A DNA stretch of 20,818 bases, taken from the NCBI GenBank assembly GCA_026989405.1, contig JALSJL010000169.1, positions 1 to 20,818 of the forward strand. The letters are read 5' to 3'. The translations under genes were made by a program, and so were the position numbers. The stretch comes from Marinosulfonomonas sp. GTDB taxonomy: Bacteria > Pseudomonadota > Alphaproteobacteria > Rhodobacterales > Rhodobacteraceae. Below the pieces are notes generated by a model that did not search any database, was not told the DNA's origin, and saw only the letters and a program-made list of their open reading frames with translations. Numbering within the stretch: the first letter of the stretch is position 1; each line of letters starts with the position of its first letter. Shown here one piece after another: positions 7,425-15,530 of this stretch.

Positions 7425-8171
7425 ATGTTTCCGATCCGAGACCACAACCCGTCCGAAACCCAACCCGTCGTCACGATCACCCTCATCGTGCTCAACGTGG
7501 TCATATTCCTGAGCTATGCCACCCTGTTCACCGACGAAAATGCGTTGCGGCAGTTTTTCGACCAATGGGCGATGATCCCGGGAAAGATCACGGCAGGCCA
7601 GGCGTATCACACAGTCATAACCTCGATGTTCATGCACGCCAGCTTCATGCACCTTGCCGGCAACATGTTGTTTTTGTGGATTTTTGGTGACAATCTGGAA
7701 GACGCAATGGGCCATGTCGGCTTTTTGCTGTTTTACCTTGCCTGCGGAATTCTCGCGGCACTGGCACAGATCATTGCCGCGCCGCTGTCCGATATCCCGA
7801 CCGTTGGTGCCTCGGGGGCCATCGCGGGTGTCATGGGCGGCTATCTGCTGCTGTTTCCGAAAGCCCGCGTCGATGTGATGTTCGTTTTCGTGATCTTTTT
7901 CCAGGTGATATCGGTGCCGGCGTGGTACATGCTGGGCATCTGGTTCGTCATCCAGCTGGTCAGCGGCGTGGGCGTCGACATGTCGGCCGGCGGCGTTGCC
8001 TATTGGGCCCATGCCGGTGGTTTCCTGGCCGGGGCTTTGCTGGTGTTGCCGGTGTGGCGTCGTCGCGGGGGCCAGGAGTACTGGCGCGTGACCCAAGGGC
8101 ACCCACCGCACCCGGAAGCGCACTATCGGTCGGTCCACACCCAGGTGCCGAAAGTGCGCCGCCGCCGTTGA
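7425..8171 (+). CDS. rhomboid family intramembrane serine protease
   Basis: This 248-residue inner-membrane protease has about six or seven membrane segments. The catalytic dyad is Ser130 in GASGAIAG and His196 in WAHAGGFLAG. HASFMHLAGNML (His76, Asn80) is the usual rhomboid HxxxN motif in the second segment. The tail (from about 211) is basic and hydrophilic. The chosen start is ATG 7425 (MFPIRDHNPSE), because 30 extra in-frame residues upstream are proline-rich, not rhomboid-like, and would overlap the tRNA promoter. No clear Shine-Dalgarno sequence is seen before it. It converges on the IMPase gene with 13 bases between stops. Substrate is unknown. Confidence 0.93.
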   Translation: MFPIRDHNPSETQPVVTITLIVLNVVIFLSYATLFTDENALRQFFDQWAMIPGKITAGQAYHTVITSMFMHASFMHLAGNMLFLWIFGDNLEDAMGHVGFLLFYLACGILAALAQIIAAPLSDIPTVGASGAIAGVMGGYLLLFPKARVDVMFVFVIFFQVISVPAWYMLGIWFVIQLVSGVGVDMSAGGVAYWAHAGGFLAGALLVLPVWRRRGGQEYWRVTQGHPPHPEAHYRSVHTQVPKVRRRR

Positions 8172-8184
8172 ACGCTGCGGCCAC

Positions 8185-8970
8185 TCAGGCGCGGATGATC
8201 TTGGAAAACTGTTCGAAAATCACTTCGTTGGCTGCAATGATTTCGCCGCCTTCCAGCAAATCACCCGTTCCCGACAGAGGTTCGACGAGACCGCCGGATT
8301 CGCGCAGGATCAGGATCCCCGCCGCGATATCCCAGGAATGAAGCCCGCGCTCCCAAAACCCTTCGTACCGACCAGCGGCGACGTAGGCCAGATCCAGCGC
8401 CGCTGCGCCCCACCTGCGCACACCCGCGCACACGGGCATCAGGCGGGCAAGATCCTGGAGCGTTTCCGGCAGGTCGGCCCGGCCGCCAAAGGGGACACCG
8501 GTTGCAAAAATCGACTCGATCATGCGTTTGCGCGATGAGACCCTCAGCCGGGTTTCGTTCAGGAATGCGCCCTGCCCTTTTTCGGCGGTGAACATTTCAT
8601 CCTTGGCCGGGTCGTAGACCACGCCGGCCACGATCTCACCCTTGTGCTCAAGCGCGATGGATACCGCCCAATGCGGCAATCCGTGCAGAAAGTTGGTGGT
8701 GCCGTCCAACGGGTCGACGATCCAGCGCCGCGTCGGGTCTTCGCCCTGTTCGGCTTCGCTTTCCTCACCCACCCAGCCGTAGTTCTTGCGCGCCTCGGTC
8801 AGTTCTTCTTTGATGATGCGCTCGGCGGCCAGATCGGCCTTGCTGACAAAATCGCCGGCACCTTTCATCGATACCTGGAGATTCTCGACCTCACGAAAAT
8901 CCTTGACCAGAGAACGGCCAGCCAGGCGCGCCGCCTTTATCATGATGTTCAGATTGGCGCTGCCTTGCAT
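8185..8970 (-). CDS. suhB: inositol monophosphatase family protein
   Basis: This 261-residue Mg-dependent sugar-phosphate phosphatase has the normal family length. Metal ligands are visible in GEES (Glu69-Glu70), in WIVDPLDGTTNFLHG (Asp86 and Asp89), and in SWDIAAG (Asp214). It hydrolyses inositol-1-phosphate or related phosphates in the cytoplasm. In enterobacteria the SuhB homologue also helps rRNA transcription complexes, a role that cannot be judged here. The start is supported by an AGGAAGGA stretch just upstream of the ATG, and by a promoter about 30-60 bases upstream. The symbol follows common usage for this family; a histidinol-phosphatase or CysQ-like activity is less likely from these motifs but not excluded. 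Confidence 0.92.
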   Translation of the reverse strand: MQGSANLNIMIKAARLAGRSLVKDFREVENLQVSMKGAGDFVSKADLAAERIIKEELTEARKNYGWVGEESEAEQGEDPTRRWIVDPLDGTTNFLHGLPHWAVSIALEHKGEIVAGVVYDPAKDEMFTAEKGQGAFLNETRLRVSSRKRMIESIFATGVPFGGRADLPETLQDLARLMPVCAGVRRWGAAALDLAYVAAGRYEGFWERGLHSWDIAAGILILRESGGLVEPLSGTGDLLEGGEIIAANEVIFEQFSKIIRA

Positions 8971-9001
8971 GTCGGGTCCTTCCTCATCGCGTCAACGGCG
9001 G

Positions 9002-9030
9002 CGTATAGGCTGCCGCACCTGCTTTGCCAA
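9002..9030 (-). promoter_or_regulatory. promoter of the IMPase gene
   Basis: On the minus strand TTGGCA (9025-9030) and TATACG (9002-9007) are separated by exactly 17 bases, close to the sigma-70 consensus. Predicted transcription would begin about 25 bases before the ATG at 8970. Confidence 0.6.
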
Positions 9031-9101
9031 GCACATTCCACAAGCACAATCGACAGCCACGTTCAACCGGCCGGCTCCCGACCGCCGGTCCAGCGCCTGG
9101 G

Positions 9102-10007
9102 TCAACTGCGTTGCAGTTTGACCGGCTCGGTCCGGGCCAGGCGCAGCAAATGGGCCATGAACGGGCGGGTGGTGTCCTCGGTGCGGGTGGCTGCATACAT
9201 CCGGCGGGTGATCCCGGTTTTCGTGAGTGGGCGCGTGATATAGTCGGTGTGGTATCGAATGTCGCGCAAGACCCAATCTGGCAAGACCGTAACGCCGCGG
9301 TTGGATGCAACCAGCAGCAAGATCACGGCCGTCAGTTCGACCTGGCGAGTGGCCCGCGGCTCGACCTTGGCCGGCGACAGCAGTTGACTGAACAGATCCA
9401 GCCGCGCGCGGTCGACCGGATAGGTGATCAACAACTGGTCACGAAAATCCTCGGCCTCGATGAATTGCTTTTTCGCAAGCGGGCTCTGGGCCGAGGCGAC
9501 AAACAGCGGCTCATAGTCGAACAGCGGCGAAAACTCGATGCCGGGGATGTTTTCCGGGTCGGAAGAGATCACCAGATCCACCTCCTCGCGCCCAAGTGCG
9601 GGCAGGGCATCAAAAGCCAGGCCGGGCCGGATATCTACATCGACATCGGGCCAGGCTTTCCGAAAAGCCTCGAGCACCGGAAACAGCCATTCAAAACAGG
9701 CGTGGCATTCGATGGCGATGTGCAATCGCCCGGTCTTGCCCGAGCGCAGGTTGCGAAAATCTTCTTGCAGCGCGGCTACTTCCGGCAGCACCTTTTCCGC
9801 CAGGCGCAGAACGCGAAGACCGGCCGCCGACAGTTTCAACGGCTTTGTCCGGCGCACGAAAAGCTCCATTCCTGCCTGCTCTTCAAGCCCCTTGACCTGA
9901 TGCGACAGCGCAGATTGCGTGATGTTCAGGACATCGGCCGCCTTCGCAAGCCCCCCGGCTTCATGGATCGCCTTGATCGTGCGCAGATGTCTCAGCTCTA
10001 TGTGCAC
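9102..10007 (-). CDS. metR: LysR-type regulator of methionine genes, MetR-like
   Basis: This 301-residue LysR-family transcription factor has a winged helix-turn-helix at about residues 16-65 (GGLAKAADVLNITQSALSHQVKGLE) and a C-terminal ligand-binding domain. Stretches such as QSALSHQ, LFVRRTKPLKL, IAIECHACFEWL, SPLFDYE and YPVDRARLD closely resemble E. coli MetR, which responds to homocysteine and activates metE, metH and metF. The gene is divergent from metF, with an exact MetR-box match in the gap, which strengthens the assignment. The start is a GTG at 10007, since no in-frame ATG lies just upstream. The Shine-Dalgarno sequence is poor (GAGG about 10 bases away), consistent with low expression. 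The product likely also controls its own promoter. Confidence 0.9.
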   Translation of the reverse strand: MHIELRHLRTIKAIHEAGGLAKAADVLNITQSALSHQVKGLEEQAGMELFVRRTKPLKLSAAGLRVLRLAEKVLPEVAALQEDFRNLRSGKTGRLHIAIECHACFEWLFPVLEAFRKAWPDVDVDIRPGLAFDALPALGREEVDLVISSDPENIPGIEFSPLFDYEPLFVASAQSPLAKKQFIEAEDFRDQLLITYPVDRARLDLFSQLLSPAKVEPRATRQVELTAVILLLVASNRGVTVLPDWVLRDIRYHTDYITRPLTKTGITRRMYAATRTEDTTRPFMAHLLRLARTEPVKLQRS

Positions 10008-10028
10008 CTGTCATGCGCCTCATGATGA

Positions 10029-10056
10029 TGATTAGAATTATGAATTTGTTTCACAA
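10029..10056 (-). promoter_or_regulatory. possible metR promoter
   Basis: On the minus strand TTGTGA (10051-10056) and TAATCA (10029-10034) lie 16 bases apart. The MetR box sits between and partly over them, as expected for autoregulation. The match to consensus is only moderate. Confidence 0.4.
10041..10053. promoter_or_regulatory. MetR box between metR and metF
   Basis: TGAATTTGTTTCA is an exact fit to the enterobacterial MetR consensus TGAA-N5-TTCA. It is 46 bases upstream of the metF start at 10099 and 34 bases upstream of the metR start. No second copy is obvious. Confidence 0.7.
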
Positions 10057-10098
10057 CTCAACCTGTGAGACAAGGGGCCGAGCAAAAGGATGGCACCC

Positions 10099-10965
10099 AT
10101 GACCGAGCCCCGCATTTCTTTCGAGTTCTTTCCACCCAAGTCGCTTCAGGCGTCATTTCGGCTGTGGGAAACGGTGCAGACGCTTGCTCCGCTGGGGCCT
10201 GAATTCGTCTCGGTCACATACGGTGCCGGCGGCACCACGCGAAAACTGACCCACGAAGCGGTTGCGACCATTCAGAAAAACTATGGGCTTACAGTTGCGG
10301 CGCATCTGACCTGCGTGGATGCCACGCGCGAGGAAACCATGGAAATTGCCGAAAACTACGCGAGATCCGGGGTGACCGAGATCGTGGCCCTTCGGGGCGA
10401 TCCGCCGGCCGGGAACAAGACGTTCACGCCTCATCCCGACGGGTTTGCCAATTCAAGCGAGCTTGTGGCGGCCCTGGCCGAGACCGGAAAATTCAACATC
10501 CGGGTGGGCGCCTATCCTGATCGCCACCCCGAGGCCCGCGACGAGAATTCGGATGTCGAGTGGTTGAAGCGCAAGATCGACGCTGGCGCCTCTTCCGCGA
10601 TCACGCAGTTTTTCTTCGAAGCCGAGACGTTTTTCCGGTTCCGTGACCGCTGCGAAAAGGCCGGGATCGATGCGCCGATCATTCCCGGCATCCTGCCGAT
10701 CGAGAATTTCGACAGCGTGAAGTCTTTCGCGCAGCGTTGCGGAACCCGTGTGCCGGGCTGGTTGAACGATGCGTTCGAGACCGCCAGGCGCGACGATCGT
10801 CATGACCTGTTGGCAACGGCCGTATGCACCGAACTATGCACCGACCTTCTGGAAGGCGGGGTTGAAGACCTGCATTTTTACACGCTCAACAAGCCCCATC
10901 TGGCCCGCGATGTCATTCATGCTCTGGGCCTGGCACCGGCCATGAGCATCGAAAAGGTCGCCTAG
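10099..10965 (+). CDS. metF: 5,10-methylenetetrahydrofolate reductase
   Basis: This 288-residue flavoprotein reduces methylenetetrahydrofolate to methyltetrahydrofolate, the methyl donor for methionine synthase. Family motifs are present: SFEFFPPK near the N-terminus with the catalytic Glu, SVTYGAGGTT, HLTCVDAT, VALRGDPP, QFFFEAETFFRF, PGILPI and FYTLNKP. The length matches the short bacterial MetF type without the eukaryotic regulatory domain. An ATG at 10090 is also in frame, but AAAAGGA (10084-10090) overlaps it and lies 8 bases before the ATG at 10099, so 10099 is preferred. The gene is divergent from metR and converges on the DUF2235 gene with only 2 bases between stops. Confidence 0.96.
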   Translation: MTEPRISFEFFPPKSLQASFRLWETVQTLAPLGPEFVSVTYGAGGTTRKLTHEAVATIQKNYGLTVAAHLTCVDATREETMEIAENYARSGVTEIVALRGDPPAGNKTFTPHPDGFANSSELVAALAETGKFNIRVGAYPDRHPEARDENSDVEWLKRKIDAGASSAITQFFFEAETFFRFRDRCEKAGIDAPIIPGILPIENFDSVKSFAQRCGTRVPGWLNDAFETARRDDRHDLLATAVCTELCTDLLEGGVEDLHFYTLNKPHLARDVIHALGLAPAMSIEKVA

Positions 10966-10967
10966 GC

Positions 10968-12032
10968 TCAGGCCGGAATGCGCTGCCTGATGTCGGCGCG
11001 CAGGTTGCCCTGATAGGTGGCAACGCTCGGGTGAATGCTCTCGGACGGGTCCTGGCCAACCACCCGCTTCTTGCGATAGATAAAGAGCTTTCCCCAGCCC
11101 TGAAACGTGCCGACGGAGGGCGCGTTGACATCTTGCGGGAACTGCGACTGCCATCCGGGTGGCAGCTTGACCCCACATCCTTCCAGCTTTTCCATCATCC
11201 AGACGAAGGGGATGTTGGCCAATGGCCGCGCGGCCTTGAAATGCCCCAACTGTCCGCCGATATCGCCATGCGCCCCGCGAAACCAGACCTGTTCAAGCAC
11301 TCCCTTCCAGTCCGGCCGGCCGGTCCACAAGACCGGCGCATAGGCGCGGCGGGTCTCATCCAGTGCCAGCGCCTGATAGCCGTGCCGGATTGCAGCACCC
11401 AGCCTGGTATCATGAAATTCATGGCGCGGCTGCGAGTACCGCCAGAGAATTGGCAGCGGATTGCCAAGCGCCTTGACGGTATCCCAGACGCCGACCATTT
11501 CGATCTCGGTCGTCGGGTGGCAGTATTTGTTCGCAAAAGCCCGCGCCGTGGGGCTGTCGGGGTCCGTCTGGTAGTGCCGGTAAACCTGGCGAATATTGCG
11601 TTCTGTTGCAAATTCCGGCCGCAACAGCCCGATCCGGTCGATCACCCCGGCCAGTGAGCGCACCGCGAACGCACCGCGCGAATACCCAAGCAGAAATATC
11701 CGGTCACCCACCCGGTAACGCGAGGCAATGAACCCGTAGGAACGGCGTATCTGGCGATTGATCCCGCGCCCTTCGGCGACGGCCAGCGCGTCGCGCCAGG
11801 TGCGCCATTGCACCCCCTGCTCGTATCGGATCGACAATTGCGCCGCGCCCCCGACGTCACACAACAGCCGATAGGCCAGCCCGGCGTTTGTTTCCAGCCC
11901 CGGCTCCAGCGTCGACATGGTCCCGTCGAGAATCACGAAGTGATCAACCCGCCCGCGTTTGAATGGCGCTGTCCGCGTCCGAACCCGCGGCGGCAGCCGC
12001 AGCAGTTTGCGGATCAGGCGCTTAAGCCCCAT
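10968..12032 (-). CDS. DUF2235 family alpha/beta hydrolase
   Basis: This 354-residue protein has the DUF2235 (Tle1-like) alpha/beta-hydrolase layout. HFVILDGTMS (31-40) is the first strand. GYSRGAF with Ser118 is the nucleophile elbow. EMVGVWDTVKALG has Asp184, and WFRGAHGDIGG has His255, giving a plausible Ser-Asp-His triad. No signal peptide or membrane segment is seen; the N-terminus is strongly basic. Some members are phospholipase effectors of type VI secretion, but no VgrG, PAAR or immunity gene is visible here, so a cytoplasmic esterase or lipase role is just as likely. The ATG at 12032 has GAAGGA 8 bases upstream and overlaps the 3' end of the CoxL-like gene by 11 bases, suggesting translational coupling. 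An ATG at 12041 overlaps that ribosome-binding site. Confidence 0.88.
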   Translation of the reverse strand: MGLKRLIRKLLRLPPRVRTRTAPFKRGRVDHFVILDGTMSTLEPGLETNAGLAYRLLCDVGGAAQLSIRYEQGVQWRTWRDALAVAEGRGINRQIRRSYGFIASRYRVGDRIFLLGYSRGAFAVRSLAGVIDRIGLLRPEFATERNIRQVYRHYQTDPDSPTARAFANKYCHPTTEIEMVGVWDTVKALGNPLPILWRYSQPRHEFHDTRLGAAIRHGYQALALDETRRAYAPVLWTGRPDWKGVLEQVWFRGAHGDIGGQLGHFKAARPLANIPFVWMMEKLEGCGVKLPPGWQSQFPQDVNAPSVGTFQGWGKLFIYRKKRVVGQDPSESIHPSVATYQGNLRADIRQRIPA

Positions 12033-14316
12033 CGTTTGCATCCTTCAACATTTGCCATACCCGCAGGGGCGTGAATGGCGGCTGAGCCCCGACAACACCG
12101 TGACCGGCCAGCGCGTCTTCGACCGCATTGGCCACCGCGGCCAGGGCGCCGACCGTCCCGGCTTCGCCACACCCTTTCATTCCAAGATCGTTTGCCGTTG
12201 ATACCACGGGTTCACTAACAAACCTTATCCACGGCACCTCGGTTGCCCGTGGCATGGCGTAGTCCATGAATGTGGCGCTCTGGAGTTGCCCGTCGCGGTC
12301 ATGCACCACATGTTCGCAAACTATCTGGCCCAGCCCTTGCGCGACGCCACCATGAATCTGGCCTTCAACCAACAGTGGGTTGATCAGGTTTCCGAAATCA
12401 TCGACCACGGTGTACTTCACAACTTGGGTCTCACCGGTATCGGGATCTATTTCGACCTCCGAGACATGGGCGCCGTTGGGGTAGGAGCGACCGGGCAAGG
12501 TGGCGGTTTTTTCAATACGCAGCAAGTCATCGCGCCCCGCGTCGCGCGCCATTTGCGCAACTTCAAGCACGTCCGGCGTCAGGTTCGACCCTTCAACCCG
12601 GAATTTTTCGTCATCAAAGCTCACAGCCTCGCGGTTCAGCCCCAGGCGGTCGGCCAGAAAGGCCGAAAACCGTTCAACAAGCTCGGAACTGGCCGCAAGC
12701 GTTGCGTTGTTCTGGCTGGTTGCCGACCTTGACCCACCCGTCCCGCCACCCGAGGCAATCCGGTCACTGTCCCCCTGCACAACCGTTATCCGTTCCGCAG
12801 GAATGCCGGTCTGGTCGGAAAGAAACTGCGCAAAAACGGTTTCATGGCCCTGCCCGGCCGACTGCGTGCCGACATAGAGGTTCACCCGCCGGTCGCCGGC
12901 AAATTCAATGGCCGCGTTTTCATTTGGCGCGCCAAGTATGGCCTCGATGTAGTAGCACAGCCCCAGCCCCCGCAGCTTGCCGCGCTTTTTGCTTTCGGCC
13001 TTCCGCGACGCAAAACCGGCCAGATCGGCCTCTGTGACGGCGCGGTCGAGAACCTTGTTGAAATCCCCGACATCGATCAGCTCGCCTGTGGCCGCCCGAT
13101 AAGGGAATTTGGCCGCCGGCACAAAATTCTTGCGGCGCAATTCCAGGGGATCGACCCCGAGCACCCGCGCGGCGTGGTCCATCGTTCTTTCAAGAACGTA
13201 AATCGCTTCGGGGCGCCCGGCCCCGCGATAAGCATCGACGCAACCTGTATTCGTATGAATGCCCCTTACCGCCAGAAAGATATTTTCGATGTCGTAGGCA
13301 CCAGTCATGACCTTGTGAAACAGCTCGGTCTGGATGGCCTGGGCAAACCCGGAACTGTAAGCGCCAAGGTTACAGAGCGTCGAGACCTGATAGGCCACGA
13401 TGCGACCATCCGAATCGAAGCCGAGTTCGGCCTCTGAAACCAGGTCGCGCCCGCCATTGTCGGTCTGCATGGCCTCTGTCCTTTCGGACATCCAGCGCAC
13501 CGCCCGGCCAAGCTGGCGGGCAGCTTCGGGCAGCACGAAATATTCGGGATAGGGCAATGCCTTCATGCCAAATGCGCCACCGACATCCGGGTTGGTCACC
13601 CGAACCTGTCCGCCTTCCAGTCCAAAGGCACGCGCCAGCCGCGCTTTCATGTCCCAGACCCCCTGGCCGTTGACCGCCAGGTGAAGTCGCCCGTCTTCCC
13701 ATTGCGCGAAACAGCCGCGTGGCTCCAGGGAATTGGCGATAATCCGATTGTCGACGACGCGCAATTGCACGCGGTGCGCGGCGGCGTCCAGAGCGGCGCG
13801 TGTGGCCTCCTTGTCGCCGATGGCCCAATCAAAGGCGATGTTGTCGGGCGCTTCTTCGTGCAACGCGGCGCCGCCCGGCGCCAGGGCCACATGCGCCGGC
13901 AACTCCTTGAAATCAAGTTCAACAAGCTCGGCCGCATCCATGGCCTGCTCTATCGTGTCGGCGATGATGCAGGCGATCGGCTCGCCCACGAAACGCAGCT
14001 TTCCGCCCGCCAGAACGGGACGGGTTGTTTCCCTGACCGGCGAACCATCCCGGTTGGGAACGCGCACGGCCTCCATATCGGTATGCACGAGGCCAGGGCG
14101 CAGATCATCAAGCGTCAGGATCAGATGAACACCCGGCGACGCCCGGGCCGCGGCCAGATCAAGCGTCTCGATTTCGGCGTGCGCAACCGGCGACCGAAAG
14201 AAACAGGCCCGCAAGGCATCGTCCGGCGCGATATCGTCAATGTAACGACCGTGACCGGTCAGGAACCGGTGATCTTCCACCCGGCGCACGGGTTGGGCCT
14301 TGCCGAATTTTTCCAA
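12022..14316 (-). CDS. molybdopterin-binding subunit, xanthine dehydrogenase / CoxL-like (form II type)
   Basis: This 764-residue protein is a large molybdenum-cofactor subunit of the xanthine oxidase family. The N-terminal a/b hammerhead region is at about 15-130. The cofactor-binding loop GGAFG is at 246-250. The active-site loop AYRGAGR at 362-368 matches the form II (BMS) CoxL-like group and not the AYxCSFR loop of true CO dehydrogenase. The catalytic Glu718 lies in GCGEAG. So CO oxidation is unlikely; hydroxylation of a purine, aldehyde or N-heterocycle is more probable. The usual FAD and 2Fe-2S subunits are absent on both sides. The start codon is TTG with GGAG 6 bases upstream, and part of that site is in a hairpin. 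It follows the decarboxylase by 68 bases. Confidence 0.93.
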   Translation of the reverse strand: MEKFGKAQPVRRVEDHRFLTGHGRYIDDIAPDDALRACFFRSPVAHAEIETLDLAAARASPGVHLILTLDDLRPGLVHTDMEAVRVPNRDGSPVRETTRPVLAGGKLRFVGEPIACIIADTIEQAMDAAELVELDFKELPAHVALAPGGAALHEEAPDNIAFDWAIGDKEATRAALDAAAHRVQLRVVDNRIIANSLEPRGCFAQWEDGRLHLAVNGQGVWDMKARLARAFGLEGGQVRVTNPDVGGAFGMKALPYPEYFVLPEAARQLGRAVRWMSERTEAMQTDNGGRDLVSEAELGFDSDGRIVAYQVSTLCNLGAYSSGFAQAIQTELFHKVMTGAYDIENIFLAVRGIHTNTGCVDAYRGAGRPEAIYVLERTMDHAARVLGVDPLELRRKNFVPAAKFPYRAATGELIDVGDFNKVLDRAVTEADLAGFASRKAESKKRGKLRGLGLCYYIEAILGAPNENAAIEFAGDRRVNLYVGTQSAGQGHETVFAQFLSDQTGIPAERITVVQGDSDRIASGGGTGGSRSATSQNNATLAASSELVERFSAFLADRLGLNREAVSFDDEKFRVEGSNLTPDVLEVAQMARDAGRDDLLRIEKTATLPGRSYPNGAHVSEVEIDPDTGETQVVKYTVVDDFGNLINPLLVEGQIHGGVAQGLGQIVCEHVVHDRDGQLQSATFMDYAMPRATEVPWIRFVSEPVVSTANDLGMKGCGEAGTVGALAAVANAVEDALAGHGVVGAQPPFTPLRVWQMLKDANDGA

Positions 14317-14323
14317 GTCTGTC

Positions 14324-14344
14324 TCCGCAGTATGGTCCTGCGGA
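14324..14344 (-). promoter_or_regulatory. hairpin covering the ribosome-binding site of the CoxL-like gene
   Basis: TCCGCAG and CTGCGGA pair perfectly (7 bp) around a 7-nt loop. In the mRNA the second arm includes the GGA of the Shine-Dalgarno sequence just before the TTG start at 14316. This could limit translation unless opened by ribosomes, protein or ligand. Confidence 0.5.
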
Positions 14345-14384
14345 AAGTCTACCCCGTGGGCGGGTCATGTCCAGCACCGGCCGG

Positions 14385-15530
14385 TCACGGCGCGAACTGC
14401 TCGACGGTTTCGACCCGATTGACGCCAAATCCGTTGAATTGTGTCGCAAGACTACCGGAATAGGCACCCAACCCCTGAAACAACACGAAATCGCCCTCGG
14501 AAATATCTTTCGGCAGATCAAGTCTCTGGGGCAACTTGTCGAGGCTGTCGCAGGTCGGGCCAAAAATCGTCCGGGCGCAAAGACTGCCCGTCCGGACCTC
14601 GCCCCCGGGTGAGAAAACGGCAATCCGGTTCACTGGACCAACTGCCGGATTTTCGGCAAAACCGCCGTAGATCCCATCGTTCAGAAAGACCGAACCATCC
14701 GGTCGTATCGCCTTGATCCGTGTTCCCAGAGCGAAAGCATCCCCCACCAGGCCGCGTCCTGGCTCACACAGCAGATTTGGGGCCACGTCAGGAAATGCCG
14801 CACCGGCGGCCGCGGCGATACGGGTGAAGATCCTGTCGAGGTCCGGCCGCTCATCGGCCAGTCGGAAAGACGGAAAGCCACCCCCGACATTCAGGCGGGC
14901 AACAGAAACGCCGGCGCGCCGTGCCACGTCGCCCGCCGCATGGATATATGCGTCCCAAACCGCGCCGTCATGGCATTGGGTGCCCGGGTGGAAGCACAAA
15001 CTCGGGACAAACCCCCGCGCCGCCACCTGTTTCAAAAGCGCGACCGCATCTTGCGGATCAGCGCCAAACTTTGCGCCAAAATCATAGGCCGCCCCCTTGA
15101 CCGGAAGCCTGAACCGAACCGCAACCTCGACCCCGGCGGGTTCGACCCGGTCGGCAATCTTGTGAAACTCTGCCGCACAATCCACCGAATACGACACGAC
15201 GCCGGCCTGTCTGGCATGTTCGATCTCATCCGGCGTGCGCACCGGGTTGTTGTAATGCAACGCCGCCATCGGCACGACCGAGCGAACCCGGTCAATTTCC
15301 CAGGGCGAGGCGACGTCAAATGCAAGCACACCCAATGCAGCAAGATTTGCCAGCACGGCTTCATCCGGGTTGGCCTTGACCGCGTAGGTCAACTGCCCCG
15401 GAAAACCTGCCTGGAACGTCCTGACCGTCCGGGCCAGTTGCGCCGGGCAAAAAAATCCGACCGGCTCGTCGGGCCGCACCTGCGTCAGGAAATTGCGTGG
15501 ATTTGCCCATATCGTCTTGTCGTTTTTCAT
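14385..15530 (-). CDS. PLP-dependent ornithine (lysine/ornithine) decarboxylase, group IV
   Basis: This 381-residue alanine-racemase-fold decarboxylase converts ornithine to putrescine, the first step of polyamine synthesis. Lys52 in YAVKAN forms the PLP Schiff base. His182 in FHPGTQC stacks on the ring, GGGFP (217-221) and EPGRG (257-261) hold the phosphate, and Cys327 in FGPTCDSLD is the catalytic cysteine supplied to the partner subunit of the dimer. The length fits the eukaryotic-like group IV enzymes of alphaproteobacteria, some of which also use lysine; the specificity cannot be decided by eye. GGAGG lies 7 bases before the ATG. It heads a minus-strand run with the CoxL-like and DUF2235 genes and is divergent from an Lrp/AsnC regulator. 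Confidence 0.93.
   Translation of the reverse strand: MKNDKTIWANPRNFLTQVRPDEPVGFFCPAQLARTVRTFQAGFPGQLTYAVKANPDEAVLANLAALGVLAFDVASPWEIDRVRSVVPMAALHYNNPVRTPDEIEHARQAGVVSYSVDCAAEFHKIADRVEPAGVEVAVRFRLPVKGAAYDFGAKFGADPQDAVALLKQVAARGFVPSLCFHPGTQCHDGAVWDAYIHAAGDVARRAGVSVARLNVGGGFPSFRLADERPDLDRIFTRIAAAAGAAFPDVAPNLLCEPGRGLVGDAFALGTRIKAIRPDGSVFLNDGIYGGFAENPAVGPVNRIAVFSPGGEVRTGSLCARTIFGPTCDSLDKLPQRLDLPKDISEGDFVLFQGLGAYSGSLATQFNGFGVNRVETVEQFAP

Noticed and set aside
9024..10025. 333-aa plus-strand ORF opposite metR
   Set aside because: Antisense to a clear MetR homologue and with shadow-like composition.
10021..10098. SAM or SAH riboswitch upstream of metF
   Set aside because: The gap is too short and holds no recognisable riboswitch core; a MetR box explains control better.
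10955..10970. Palindrome GCCTAGGC at the metF/DUF2235 junction as a bidirectional terminator
   Set aside because: Only an 8-base palindrome with no loop or T-run; it arises from the stop codon context.
10968..12032. DUF2235 protein as a type VI secretion lipase effector
   Set aside because: No VgrG, PAAR, adaptor or immunity-like gene is nearby, and the operon context is metabolic.
13681..14463. 260-aa plus-strand ORF opposite the CoxL-like gene
   Set aside because: The opposite strand holds the conserved molybdopterin subunit; no start signal or motif supports this frame.
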